Shown piece by piece: positions 25,376 through 34,041 of a DNA stretch of 64,000 nucleotides (position 1 is the stretch's first letter; every line of letters begins with the position of its first letter). The stretch spans positions 124,001 to 188,000 of the forward strand of contig CABMPP010000006.1 of assembly GCA_902388495.1 (NCBI GenBank), written 5' to 3'. This DNA comes from an uncultured Bacteroides sp. GTDB taxonomy: Bacteria > Bacteroidota > Bacteroidia > Bacteroidales > Bacteroidaceae. A program made the position numbers and the translations under genes. The notes beneath the pieces are model-generated. The model saw nothing but the letters and a program-made list of their open reading frames with translations. It was not told the origin of the DNA and did not search any database.

Positions 25376-28336
25376 TTAGAACGTTAATTTTACACCTGCC
25401 GAAATACTGCGTAAAGCACCATAAGTAGCAGTAGTAGAAGATACATAGCCCTGACGCGGATCCAAGCCCTTACGTGCGGCGAACAATGCTACATTGTCGG
25501 CAGCACCATAAATGCGCAGTGTTTCTACTCCAATGTTACGGAGCAATCGTTTGGGTAAGGTATATCCTAAAGTAATATTATTGATAGACAAATAATTGGA
25601 AGATACGATCCAACGGTCGGAGCTGGAGCTTGCATCGTATTCTTCGGTTGAACACAGACGAGGAACATCAGTATTCGGATGTTCGGGTGTCCATGCTTTG
25701 GCTATGTCTTTGTGCCAGTTGTGACCACCGTTAGAGCTGTTGCCACCATGCATAAGATCTTGATAGGTATAGTCCCAGATCTTACCACCCAATTGGTAGG
25801 CAAGCTGAATGGAGAAGTCGAAACCATAGAAATCCAAGCTTGTACCAAAACCACCGTAAACAGTGGGGAGCAAGTCGCCACTCGCCTCTTTGCTGTTAGA
25901 AGCAACTGCGTAGTTAGAAGTAGTATAAGCTTTGCCGTCATCATCCTTTGCCCAGTAGAGAGCTTGGCCGGTAGTAGGATCAACACCCGCATACTTCACG
26001 AGATAAAGTTGATACATTGATTCACCCTCGCGATAGATACGTGATCCACTGATCAGTTCACCTTCCAGGTCGGGATGCAGTTCATTGATCTTATTCTTCA
26101 AGAAGGTGGCATTGCCAAAGATACTCCATTTCAAATCATTGGTATTGATAGCATTGTAAGTCAAATCGAGTTCAACACCCGAGTTGGTCATAGAACCGAT
26201 ATTCATCGGGATGGAACTGTAACCGTTGGAGTTAGCTACCGGCTTGTTGTAAAGCATATCACTGGTTTTGCGGCTGAAATATTCTACCGAACCTTCCAAT
26301 TTGTTTCTAAAGAGTGCGAATTCTGTACCAACATTGAAAGCATTACTCTTTTCCCAAGTAATATCCGGATTACCTTTGTAATAAAGCGTACCGTCAGAGA
26401 ATATACCATCGGCACCAGTCATTGAGAATTGGTCGATATACGGATAGTAGTTTGCGTAACCGTTTCTCAGCAGAGCATCGTTACCTTGCTGACCGAAAGA
26501 AGCCTTCAACTTCAGCATCTCTATCCATGCTACATCGTCCATAAAGCTCTCTTTGCTGATAACCCATGCAGCACTGGCCGACCAGAAATTACCCCAACGC
26601 TTGTCGGGATGGAAACGTGAAGAAGCATCACGACGATAAGAAGCACTGGCAAAGTATTTTTCGTTGTAGTCATAGTTGATACGACCGATAATACCTCTTG
26701 TGGAATATTCATCACGAGCACCACCACCACGTTTATTATCAATAGAGTTGTTTACCGTAAAGTCATAATCCTTATAGAGGTTCTGACCGGTTGCATAGCT
26801 ATACTCATAGCGGTAGTCATAGCTTTCATAACCCACTAACGCATCAAAGTTATTCAGACCGAAACTTTTTCTGTAAGTAGCCAGATACTGCTGGTTGAAA
26901 GCAGATGTACGCATATGTTCCTGTTGTACGGAACCACCGTAGCTTGCAGATTGTCCGTAATACTTGTTACCCAAATAGTTGTAGCGTGTGTTGTCAATGT
27001 AAACACCCAATGATCCGGTTAATTTCAGCCCTTCAATCGGACTCAGTTCTACAAACCACTTACCATTAAGAATATCCATCAGATACTCTTCCTTATTATA
27101 AAGCAAGTCTCCTTTCGGGTTTGACATAGACATCCAGTTACGGGTAGCATTTGTACTACTGCCATCACCATAATCATAAATAGGCTTACCCGAATTCCTG
27201 TCACGAGCCAGCGAACCGTCAGCATTGCGTACGAACATCGGGATTACCGGAGCAATTTCATTAGCAAGATAGAATGCGTTTCCTGAAGAATTGGTTGCAG
27301 TCTGTTCACCCGGATATTTACTTTTTGAGTTGGTATATCCCATGTTAGTACCGAACTTCAACCATTTTTTTGCTTGATAATCCACAGTCATACGGGTAGA
27401 AATACGGTTGAAACCAGAACTCTCAATCACACCGTTATCTTCCAGATAACCGGCAGAAAAGTAGTAGTTCAAACGATCGGTACCACCTGATACGCTCAAA
27501 TTATACTCTTGACGCAACTGGCTGGAGATAGTTCCTTTTGTCCAATCATCAGGTGTATAGTAGTATTGACCGTCACTGTAACCCAACTTGGCATTCGGAT
27601 TGATTTTTCCATCCATTCCAATCAGTCCTTCACCTTGAGGCAAAGTATATATTTGATAACCGATAGCCGGGAAGAGCTGTGCATTGGCATAGGCGTGAGA
27701 TGCTTCAGGAGTGCGTCCCAGCTTGTAATAAGCAGCATTGTACTGAGCTTTATAAAGAGTCTCCATATACACATCAGGGCTCTCTATCACATCATATTTG
27801 CCCACTTGGCGGGAATTGCTTCCCCAACGTGCATCTACAGAGATACGTGCTTCACCGGTTTTACCTTTCTTTGTTGTAACCAAGATAACGCCGTTGGCAC
27901 CACGAGCACCGTAAAGAGCAGCCGCAGCAGCGTCTTTCAACACAGTCATCGTCTCAATATCTTGTGAGTTAATAGAAGAAATATCACCGTCAAACGGAAT
28001 ACCATCCACTACATATAGCGGTTCATTACTAGATGCCATAGAACCGATACCACGAATACGTACCGTAGCTGAAGTACCCGGTTGGCCGTTGCTGCTTGTG
28101 GTTTGCACACCGGCAACATTACCAGACAATGCATTCGTTATATTAGAAACTTGTCGTTTCTCCAACTTATCAGCCTTCACCACAGAAGCCGAACCCGTAA
28201 ATGTCGATTTTTTAGCTGTACCATAAGCAACCACCATTACTTCATCAAGCACCTCTGAATCAGATTTTAGGACAACTTTTACGTTAGGGCTAATTGGCAC
28301 TTCCTGTGTCTGCATACCAATAAACGAAATCCGCAA
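25376..28336 (-). CDS. SusC-like TonB-dependent transporter, cassette 4 (silent, lacks N-terminus)
   Basis: A body of about 986 residues. It begins ISFIGMQTQEVPIS after the shared site; the nominal start is TTG (internal Leu). The TonB-box region EVLDEVMVVAYGTAKK, the plug (MTVLKDAAAAALYGARGANGVILVTT) and a barrel ending SAGVKLTF are visible. This copy departs from the others immediately after the 18-bp site (CGGATTTCGTTT instead of ATTATTTCGTA), which fixes the right-hand limit of the crossover. No ATG, signal peptide or promoter. Its site is the nearest partner of the expressed site, so a 2.7-kb inversion would activate it. Fused length about 1058 residues. Confidence 0.93.
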   Translation of the reverse strand: MRISFIGMQTQEVPISPNVKVVLKSDSEVLDEVMVVAYGTAKKSTFTGSASVVKADKLEKRQVSNITNALSGNVAGVQTTSSNGQPGTSATVRIRGIGSMASSNEPLYVVDGIPFDGDISSINSQDIETMTVLKDAAAAALYGARGANGVILVTTKKGKTGEARISVDARWGSNSRQVGKYDVIESPDVYMETLYKAQYNAAYYKLGRTPEASHAYANAQLFPAIGYQIYTLPQGEGLIGMDGKINPNAKLGYSDGQYYYTPDDWTKGTISSQLRQEYNLSVSGGTDRLNYYFSAGYLEDNGVIESSGFNRISTRMTVDYQAKKWLKFGTNMGYTNSKSKYPGEQTATNSSGNAFYLANEIAPVIPMFVRNADGSLARDRNSGKPIYDYGDGSSTNATRNWMSMSNPKGDLLYNKEEYLMDILNGKWFVELSPIEGLKLTGSLGVYIDNTRYNYLGNKYYGQSASYGGSVQQEHMRTSAFNQQYLATYRKSFGLNNFDALVGYESYDYRYEYSYATGQNLYKDYDFTVNNSIDNKRGGGARDEYSTRGIIGRINYDYNEKYFASASYRRDASSRFHPDKRWGNFWSASAAWVISKESFMDDVAWIEMLKLKASFGQQGNDALLRNGYANYYPYIDQFSMTGADGIFSDGTLYYKGNPDITWEKSNAFNVGTEFALFRNKLEGSVEYFSRKTSDMLYNKPVANSNGYSSIPMNIGSMTNSGVELDLTYNAINTNDLKWSIFGNATFLKNKINELHPDLEGELISGSRIYREGESMYQLYLVKYAGVDPTTGQALYWAKDDDGKAYTTSNYAVASNSKEASGDLLPTVYGGFGTSLDFYGFDFSIQLAYQLGGKIWDYTYQDLMHGGNSSNGGHNWHKDIAKAWTPEHPNTDVPRLCSTEEYDASSSSDRWIVSSNYLSINNITLGYTLPKRLLRNIGVETLRIYGAADNVALFAARKGLDPRQGYVSSTTATYGALRSISAGVKLTF

Positions 28337-28351
28337 AGTCTTCGCAGAACT
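28334..28351 (-). repeat. Recombination site copy 4 (silent, nearest to promoter)
   Basis: AGTTCTGCGAAGACTTTG on the - strand. Sequence on both flanks differs from the expressed copy, so the 18 bp are the whole shared segment in this pair. Confidence 0.87.
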
Positions 28352-29138
28352 ATAGATATTATATATGACTGATATATAACGTTTTATATTTTACAATGAA
28401 CTTGGTATATAATAGATAATGTCACTTATAAGTATATGTAATGACGATTGAAATAATAGAATTCTACCTATTTTCTTCTTAAGATGCAAATAATGCTTTG
28501 ATAAACAATAAATTACCTATTGCAATCTACTTTTATAATGCATTTTCAAAACTACTTGCTTTCAGCATAAACTATATATCTATATATAAATTACTCTTAT
28601 ACACTTTATGCTAATAAAATATATATTTACAACATAAAAGCGAGTAAGCAACTTTGTTATTTTTTAGTTGGTCAAAACTTCAGATTTGGATATAAGTAAG
28701 TATCTACAAAAAAGATCCAATATATATAAATGTAGGAGGTCAAGCAATTGGCGTTATAAAACGCCATATTTATAAAAAATGCTTTGAATCGTTTGTTTCA
28801 TTCTTTGCTTCCAATCTCTAATCTATTGGTCTATAGGGTATATAGATACTTTGGTTAACATTTGCTATGTTAAAAAGGGGATAAAGTCATTTCATACATT
28901 AATTATATATGAATTCAGAAAATGTATCTTAGTTCGTTTTTTATATAAAGGATTTGAAATGCAGTCCTTTATTTATATCAATATACTAAAAATAAGCGGT
29001 GTTAACAATTAGAAATACTATTCTTATGTACGTCTTCTTAGGAATATAAGTACAAAAGTTCTATCTGATATTAAAAGAAAAAGTCGGGAGTATAAAGAGG
29101 AAACTTCTTTTTTTCAGTAACTATTCTCTATTCAAAGC
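28352..29138. other. AT-rich gene-free stretch between silent site 4 and recombinase
   Basis: No open frame of credible length on either strand. CCAAGTTC (- strand, 28398-28405) is again 45 bp from the site, counting the full 9-bp slot 28397-28405. Small hairpins are GGCGTT/AACGCC (28750-28765) and AAAGGA/TCCTTT (28947-28970). In the inverted state this region would lie just upstream of the silenced cassette 5. Confidence 0.5.
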
Positions 29139-29219
29139 TTGCGAACAGATATTCGCAGTGCTTGAATATGTATTCGCGCAGTGCGAATAAGCGTTCGCAA
29201 GGTGTGAATGAATATTCAA
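29139..29219. repeat. Cluster of nested inverted repeats at the recombinase 3' end
   Basis: Immediately after the recombinase stop. TTGCGAA (29139-29145) can pair with TTCGCAA (29194-29200). TGCGAA/TTCGCA also form a small hairpin at 29140-29157. TATTCGC (29171-29177) pairs with GCGAATA (29183-29189). TTGAATAT (29162-29169) pairs with ATATTCAA (29212-29219). It could be a transcription terminator or a protein-binding array. Confidence 0.6.
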
Positions 29220-30404
29220 CTACTTCTTTTTTGATTTAAATAAGAGCGAATGATGTTTCTCTAAATCATTCACAATGGTCATATCCATCACATTGGTATA
29301 TACTTGGGTTGTTTTCACACTCTTGTGCCCCAACAACTTCTGTACGGTTGTAATATTCACCCCATTATAAATTAATAAGGTGGCATTGGTATGGCGTGCA
29401 GTGTGAAACGAGATTTTCTTTGATAATCCTGCCATCCGGGCAATGACAATTAAGTCCTTGTTTACATTCGAATTATCTCTTAGATGAAAGAACTCTTGCA
29501 GATTATCCTGATATTTCTCGAGTATCGCAATTCCTTTACCCTCAAAGAGAAGATATAAAGGAAGTCTGACCTCTGTATTTGTCTTCACAGACTTGTATAT
29601 CAACCAGGTTTCTTGGCGAATCTCCACTATATTATTCGGCGATAAGTTTATAAAATCCGAATATCTCATTCCTGCATAACAACAAAACAAGAATGCATCC
29701 AGCGTTTTTTGGTATTTCACATATCTCCCCGTTAAGTTCAGTTTTTCCAATTTCTCCAACTCTTCCGGAACTAGATGCGTATGTTTGTTTTCTACAGTTT
29801 TGATTTTATATTTGCGGAAAGCATATTTCTGTATTTCCATATAATCCTTGTTGATAGCGACATTGATATGCCGCTTCAGGTGTTTCATGTGTTTGGCTAT
29901 TGTGTTTGTGTGGTAACCTCTTGACTGCAAGAAGTATTCAAATGAAGATATAAACTCGAATGTCAAATCAGAAAAAGACACGTCTTTTTTGAACTCTTGT
30001 AGCAATGCAAGGGTGGAAAGATGATTGCGCTTAGTGCTTTCCTTTAGTGCTGAGTTGGCTACCTCTTGCCTGAAAAAAGGTATAAAGGAGGAGTTATTTT
30101 CGCTTGTACTCAAGACATCCTTGAGCAAATCTAAAGAAATACGCCTTCCTTGTTGCCATAGCTCCAACTCCTTTTTTTCTATTGCCGCCATATATCCATA
30201 TATCACTCTGTTCAATGCATCTGCATTTGGGTGATTTCTGACGACAAGCTTCTTAGCATCCCATTGTTCCGGCTTCAGATAGACCTTGGTGGAGAAATAT
30301 TTCTTTTTTCTATCCAAATAGGCTTCTACCTGCACTAATGCCATTCCCTTCTTGTTCAGGCTTTTTTTTCTGTTGTACACTAAATTGTAAATAATCTTAC
30401 TCAT
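29220..30404 (-). CDS. Tyrosine recombinase, inferred SusC shufflon invertase
   Basis: 394 residues. The N-terminal arm-binding domain of the Bacteroidetes type (residues ~1-95) is followed by a SAM-like core-binding domain (~105-200) and a catalytic domain (~210-385). All catalytic residues are visible: Arg247 in YAGMRYSDF, Lys274 in SVKTN, His334-x-x-Arg337 in FHTARHT, His360 in LLGHKS, and nucleophile Tyr369 in QVYTN. The protein cuts and rejoins DNA through a covalent Tyr intermediate. It lies inside the smallest segment bounded by the inverted 18-bp sites, as shufflon invertases often do, and there are no conjugation or excision genes around it. Assignment to these sites is inferred from position. 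Confidence 0.93.
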   Translation of the reverse strand: MSKIIYNLVYNRKKSLNKKGMALVQVEAYLDRKKKYFSTKVYLKPEQWDAKKLVVRNHPNADALNRVIYGYMAAIEKKELELWQQGRRISLDLLKDVLSTSENNSSFIPFFRQEVANSALKESTKRNHLSTLALLQEFKKDVSFSDLTFEFISSFEYFLQSRGYHTNTIAKHMKHLKRHINVAINKDYMEIQKYAFRKYKIKTVENKHTHLVPEELEKLEKLNLTGRYVKYQKTLDAFLFCCYAGMRYSDFINLSPNNIVEIRQETWLIYKSVKTNTEVRLPLYLLFEGKGIAILEKYQDNLQEFFHLRDNSNVNKDLIVIARMAGLSKKISFHTARHTNATLLIYNGVNITTVQKLLGHKSVKTTQVYTNVMDMTIVNDLEKHHSLLFKSKKK

Positions 30405-30772
30405 TTCTCTCGATTTTAATTAATACTATAAACAAATAAGACGATATTATGTGCTCTATGCGTATTGAACAAGAATTAATATCTCTAAAAAGTGTCTTTT
30501 TATGTTTAGTTCTTGATTTGCATTTAGTATTTAAAAACTCTCAATTTGTCTCAAATAAAAGTTCGTTTTCGCTCATGAAGGCCTGTTTTTTAACCATTTT
30601 GTTTTAAAAGATATGTATTTCTTGGAAAACAAGGCTAAAAAAGGCAAATCAAAGTGACAGGAGGTTTCTCTTTATTTATGCATTTTTAAGTGCAAAAAAG
30701 CTGCTATTAAGCATAAAACGCTGATACCTATTAACAAAATGATAGATTTACAAGGTTTTTTCAATAAAATAA
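30405..30772. other. Divergent regulatory region between recombinase and expressed susC
   Basis: No gene seen. AT-rich with several A/T runs. It should contain the recombinase promoter (- strand), but I find no clear TAnnTTTG close to its start. The susC promoter follows at 30773. Confidence 0.45.
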
Positions 30773-30803
30773 TTGTTCGTTTCAGTTTTATTAATATATT
30801 TGC
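30773..30803 (+). promoter_or_regulatory. Promoter of the expressed SusC/SusD operon
   Basis: Bacteroides-type promoter: -33 TTG at 30773-30775 and -7 TATATTTG at 30795-30802, with 19 bp between them. The expected transcript start is about 45 bp before the ATG at 30859. This is the only such promoter found in front of any of the five susC genes and would travel with the invertible segment. Confidence 0.75.
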
Positions 30804-30858
30804 ATTTTGTTAGAGTAAAGAAACAATTAATGTAAAGTTAAACTTTAAGAGAGAATTT

Positions 30859-33800
30859 ATGAAAAGAAAATTAATGCTGTTATTGGCCTGTCTTTTTGTA
30901 GGAATAGGCCTAGTAACTGCCCAAACACAGAAAGTTACAGGTGTTGTAATTTCTGAGGAAGACGGGCAGCCAGTTATTGGAGCCTCTGTATTGGTAAAAG
31001 GTACACAAATTGGTGCTATTACTGGTGTAGATGGTGATTTTACATTACCGAACGTACCAAGTTCTGCGAAGACTTTGATTATTTCGTATATTGGTATGCA
31101 GACGCAAGAGGTGGCAATTAAACCCAGTATGAAGGTTATCATGAAGTCTGATTCTGAGGTACTTGATGAAGTGATGGTTGTAGCATACGGTACAGCTAAG
31201 AAGTCTTCATTTACCGGTTCGGCTTCTACTATTGATAGCAAGAAACTGGAACTTCGTCCTATTACGAACGTAACAAAAGGGTTGGAAGGACAGTCGACAG
31301 GTGTGTTGACTACTTCTGGTTCTGGACAGCCGGGTGAGGCTGCATCTGTAGTAATCCGCGGTTATGGTTCTATCAATGCATCTAAGAGTCCTTTGTATGT
31401 TGTGGATGGTATTCCTTATGATGGTTCTTTGAGCTCTATCAACCCGTCTGATATCGAAACCATGACTGTTTTGAAAGATGCTTCTGCAGGTGCTCTTTAC
31501 GGTGCCCGTGGTGCTAATGGTGTTGTGATGATTACTACTAAGAAGGGTAAAGAAGGTAAGACTCAGGTGAATTGGCGTTCTACTGTAGGCTGGTCTTCAC
31601 GTGCCATTAAAGAGTATGATATGGCTGATCCAAAAGAATTTGTTCAGTTGACTTATGAAGCATTGCGCAATGGTTATGTATTTAATAATGGCTATTCGTG
31701 GGGGGATGCAGAAGCTGCTGCCAGAGGACGCCTTGGTGCAACATTGGGTGGTGAGCTTTATAATCCTTTCAAAAATTATACTTGGGATGCTATGATCAAT
31801 CCTCAAACAGGTATGGTTCAAGCTGATGCTCAAGCTGTATGGAATGAAAAGTGGCTGGATGCTGTACAGAGAGACAATGCCTTCCGCCATGAACACCAGT
31901 TATCTTTAACCGGAGGTAATGAGAAGACTAAATATATGTTCTCTTTAGGATACCTGAATGAAGACGGTATTTTGGAGTCTACTTCTTTCCAGCGTTATAG
32001 TGCACGTGCTAATATTAGTTCTACTGTTACAGACTGGTTTACTGCGAATTTAAATACATCATTGGCTCATTCTTTGCAAAATTTCAGTGATTATGATGGG
32101 TCTTCTGTTTCTAACGTGTGGTATTCCGCACAGTTTGTTTCTCCGCTGTTCCCGATGTATGTAAAGGATGCCGCAGGAAAAAATGTTTTGGGTGAGGAGG
32201 GCAAACCGCAGTTGGATTATGGTGACATGAACAAGCGTCCGGGTAGTTATAATGATTTTAATCCATTGGGTGGTTTGCTTGATGATAAGTCTGATTTAAA
32301 GAATGATGTTGCAAGCTTACGTACGGCAATGACGTTTGGATCTGATAATGATAGTTTTGGCGCGTTTAAGGGCTTGAAGCTATCTTTTAATTTTGGTGTA
32401 GACTATCGTAACCAATTGCAGAAGAGGTATATGAATATGTATCATGGCAACCAGGCCACTGCCGGTGGTTTATTGATGAAGTACAATACTCGTATGCAAA
32501 GTTATACTTTCAACCAGTTGTTAACTTGGAATCGTTCTTTCAATCTGCACAATTTTGATGTATTGGCAGGTCATGAGTTTTATGCTTATAAATATGAGTA
32601 TATGAGTGCAGGTAAGACTAACTTGGTTGATGGTATCCTTGAATTGCGTCCGGGTACTACTCTTTACAATGCAGACTCCTATACTAATAACTATAGAATT
32701 GAATCTTGGTTGGGACGTTTCAACTATAACTATGATGAAAAGTACTACTTCTCTGCTTCTTTGCGTACAGATGGTTCTTCTCGTTTTTACAAAGACAATC
32801 GTTGGGGTACATTCTGGTCAATCGGAGGTAATTGGCGTATTTCTAAAGAAGCTTTTATGGAGGATGTTTCTTGGGTGAATAATCTTTCTCTGAAAGTTAG
32901 TTATGGCGAACAAGGTAATGATAATATATTGAATAGCCTTGGGTATAGTGATTATTATCTGTGGCAGAGTCTTTACAGTTTGGATTGGGCTAATTCCAAT
33001 CAGATTGGTGGTATGATTTCCTCTTTAGAGAATAGAGATGTATCTTGGGAAAAGAATGCTAATCTTAATATTGGTATAGAGGCTTCTTTATTTGATAGCC
33101 GCCTGTCTATCAACGCAGAATATTATAACAAGAAGACTTCTGATATGTTGCTGAACTATCCGATGGCTACTTCTACCGGTTTTAATGGTTATAATGCTAA
33201 TGTTGGCGATATGCGCAATAGCGGTTTTGAATTTGAAATAAAAGGTACTCCTGTCAAGACTAATAATTTTACATGGGAATTGACATGGATGGGGTCTACC
33301 GTGAAGAATAAAGTTCTGAAACTTACAGCTGAAAGTCCCGAAATTGTAAGTGGTATTTATAGTATCAAAGAAGGTAATCCTCTTTATACATTCTATATGG
33401 CAAAATCTGCTGGTGTCGATCCTGCAACAGGTGCTCAACTCTATTGGATTTATGATAAGGATGATAATGGTAATATAACCAATGAACGCATTAGTAGTGA
33501 CTATGCAAAGGCTGCTAATAGCAAATATTATTTAGGAAGCCGTATCCCTGATTTGTATGGTAGTATCGGCACAAATCTTTCATGGAAAGGTATTGATCTT
33601 TCTATCTTGACTACATACTCTGTCGGTGGTAAGGTATATGATGGTTTGTATGCTGGTACCATGAACAATATGTATTATAATACGAACTGGAACAAACATG
33701 CGATGCGTCGTTGGCAAAAACCGGGTGATGTTACTGATGTTCCCCGTATTGAAGTTGCTGGGAAAAATACAACAAACGATCGTTTCTTGGTTGATGCTTC

Positions 33801-34020
33801 TTATTTTTCTATCAAGAATGTTACATTGGGATATACTTTGCCTAAGTCATGGATGAATAGAGCAAAATTGAATTCTGTTCGCGTGTTTGGTTCTGTTGAT
33901 AACTTGGCATTGTTTACTCACTTGCAAGGCATGGATCCGCAGTACAACTTTACTGGTCAGACAGATTATTCTTATACACCTAACAAGACTTGGTCTTTAG
34001 GTTTTGAAATTAATTTCTAA
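30859..34020 (+). CDS. SusC-like TonB-dependent transporter, cassette 5 (expressed copy)
   Basis: 1053 residues and the only complete SusC in the window. It has a signal peptide (MKRKLMLLLACLFVGIGLVTAQ) and a carboxypeptidase-regulatory-like domain (~24-105). The TonB-box region EVLDEVMVVAYGTAKK and the plug (MTVLKDASAGALYGARGANGVVMITT) follow, then a barrel ending SLGFEINF. The protein should import a ligand across the outer membrane with TonB energy together with its SusD. The 18-bp site falls at codons 68-73, so residues 1-67 are the constant leader and the rest is exchangeable. The ligand is unknown; no glycosidase gene accompanies the operon. Confidence 0.96.
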   Translation: MKRKLMLLLACLFVGIGLVTAQTQKVTGVVISEEDGQPVIGASVLVKGTQIGAITGVDGDFTLPNVPSSAKTLIISYIGMQTQEVAIKPSMKVIMKSDSEVLDEVMVVAYGTAKKSSFTGSASTIDSKKLELRPITNVTKGLEGQSTGVLTTSGSGQPGEAASVVIRGYGSINASKSPLYVVDGIPYDGSLSSINPSDIETMTVLKDASAGALYGARGANGVVMITTKKGKEGKTQVNWRSTVGWSSRAIKEYDMADPKEFVQLTYEALRNGYVFNNGYSWGDAEAAARGRLGATLGGELYNPFKNYTWDAMINPQTGMVQADAQAVWNEKWLDAVQRDNAFRHEHQLSLTGGNEKTKYMFSLGYLNEDGILESTSFQRYSARANISSTVTDWFTANLNTSLAHSLQNFSDYDGSSVSNVWYSAQFVSPLFPMYVKDAAGKNVLGEEGKPQLDYGDMNKRPGSYNDFNPLGGLLDDKSDLKNDVASLRTAMTFGSDNDSFGAFKGLKLSFNFGVDYRNQLQKRYMNMYHGNQATAGGLLMKYNTRMQSYTFNQLLTWNRSFNLHNFDVLAGHEFYAYKYEYMSAGKTNLVDGILELRPGTTLYNADSYTNNYRIESWLGRFNYNYDEKYYFSASLRTDGSSRFYKDNRWGTFWSIGGNWRISKEAFMEDVSWVNNLSLKVSYGEQGNDNILNSLGYSDYYLWQSLYSLDWANSNQIGGMISSLENRDVSWEKNANLNIGIEASLFDSRLSINAEYYNKKTSDMLLNYPMATSTGFNGYNANVGDMRNSGFEFEIKGTPVKTNNFTWELTWMGSTVKNKVLKLTAESPEIVSGIYSIKEGNPLYTFYMAKSAGVDPATGAQLYWIYDKDDNGNITNERISSDYAKAANSKYYLGSRIPDLYGSIGTNLSWKGIDLSILTTYSVGGKVYDGLYAGTMNNMYYNTNWNKHAMRRWQKPGDVTDVPRIEVAGKNTTNDRFLVDASYFSIKNVTLGYTLPKSWMNRAKLNSVRVFGSVDNLALFTHLQGMDPQYNFTGQTDYSYTPNKTWSLGFEINF
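31060..31077 (+). repeat. Recombination site in the expressed susC
   Basis: AGTTCTGCGAAGACTTTG on the + strand, inside the reading frame (Ser-Ser-Ala-Lys-Thr-Leu). With the preceding CCA it forms an imperfect inverted repeat, CCAAGTTCT and AAGACTTTG around GCG, the kind of two-arm layout tyrosine recombinases bind. The four other copies are in the opposite orientation. Confidence 0.87.
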
Positions 34021-34041
34021 CCCCTAAATTGATTATAAATA

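Larger units (their letters stand above)
28334..31077. mobile_element. Minimal invertible segment carrying promoter, leader and recombinase
   Basis: Bounded by two 18-bp sites in inverted orientation (28334-28351 and 31060-31077). It contains the tyrosine recombinase gene, the only promoter of the locus and the first 67 codons of susC. Inversion would turn off the rightward cassette 5 and turn on the leftward cassette 4. Larger inversions ending at sites 3, 2 or 1 would carry this segment with them. Inversion itself is inferred; the sites and gene content are seen directly. Confidence 0.8.

Noticed and set aside
6934..28336. Silent susC genes as decaying pseudogenes
   Set aside because: Each body is intact to a normal Phe-ending barrel and is followed by an intact SusD. 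The truncation point is identical in all four and coincides with the recombination site.
29220..30404. Tyrosine recombinase as an integrase of a conjugative transposon or prophage
   Set aside because: No mobilisation, conjugation, phage or excision genes and no tRNA attachment site are nearby; the inverted 18-bp sites flanking it give a better explanation.
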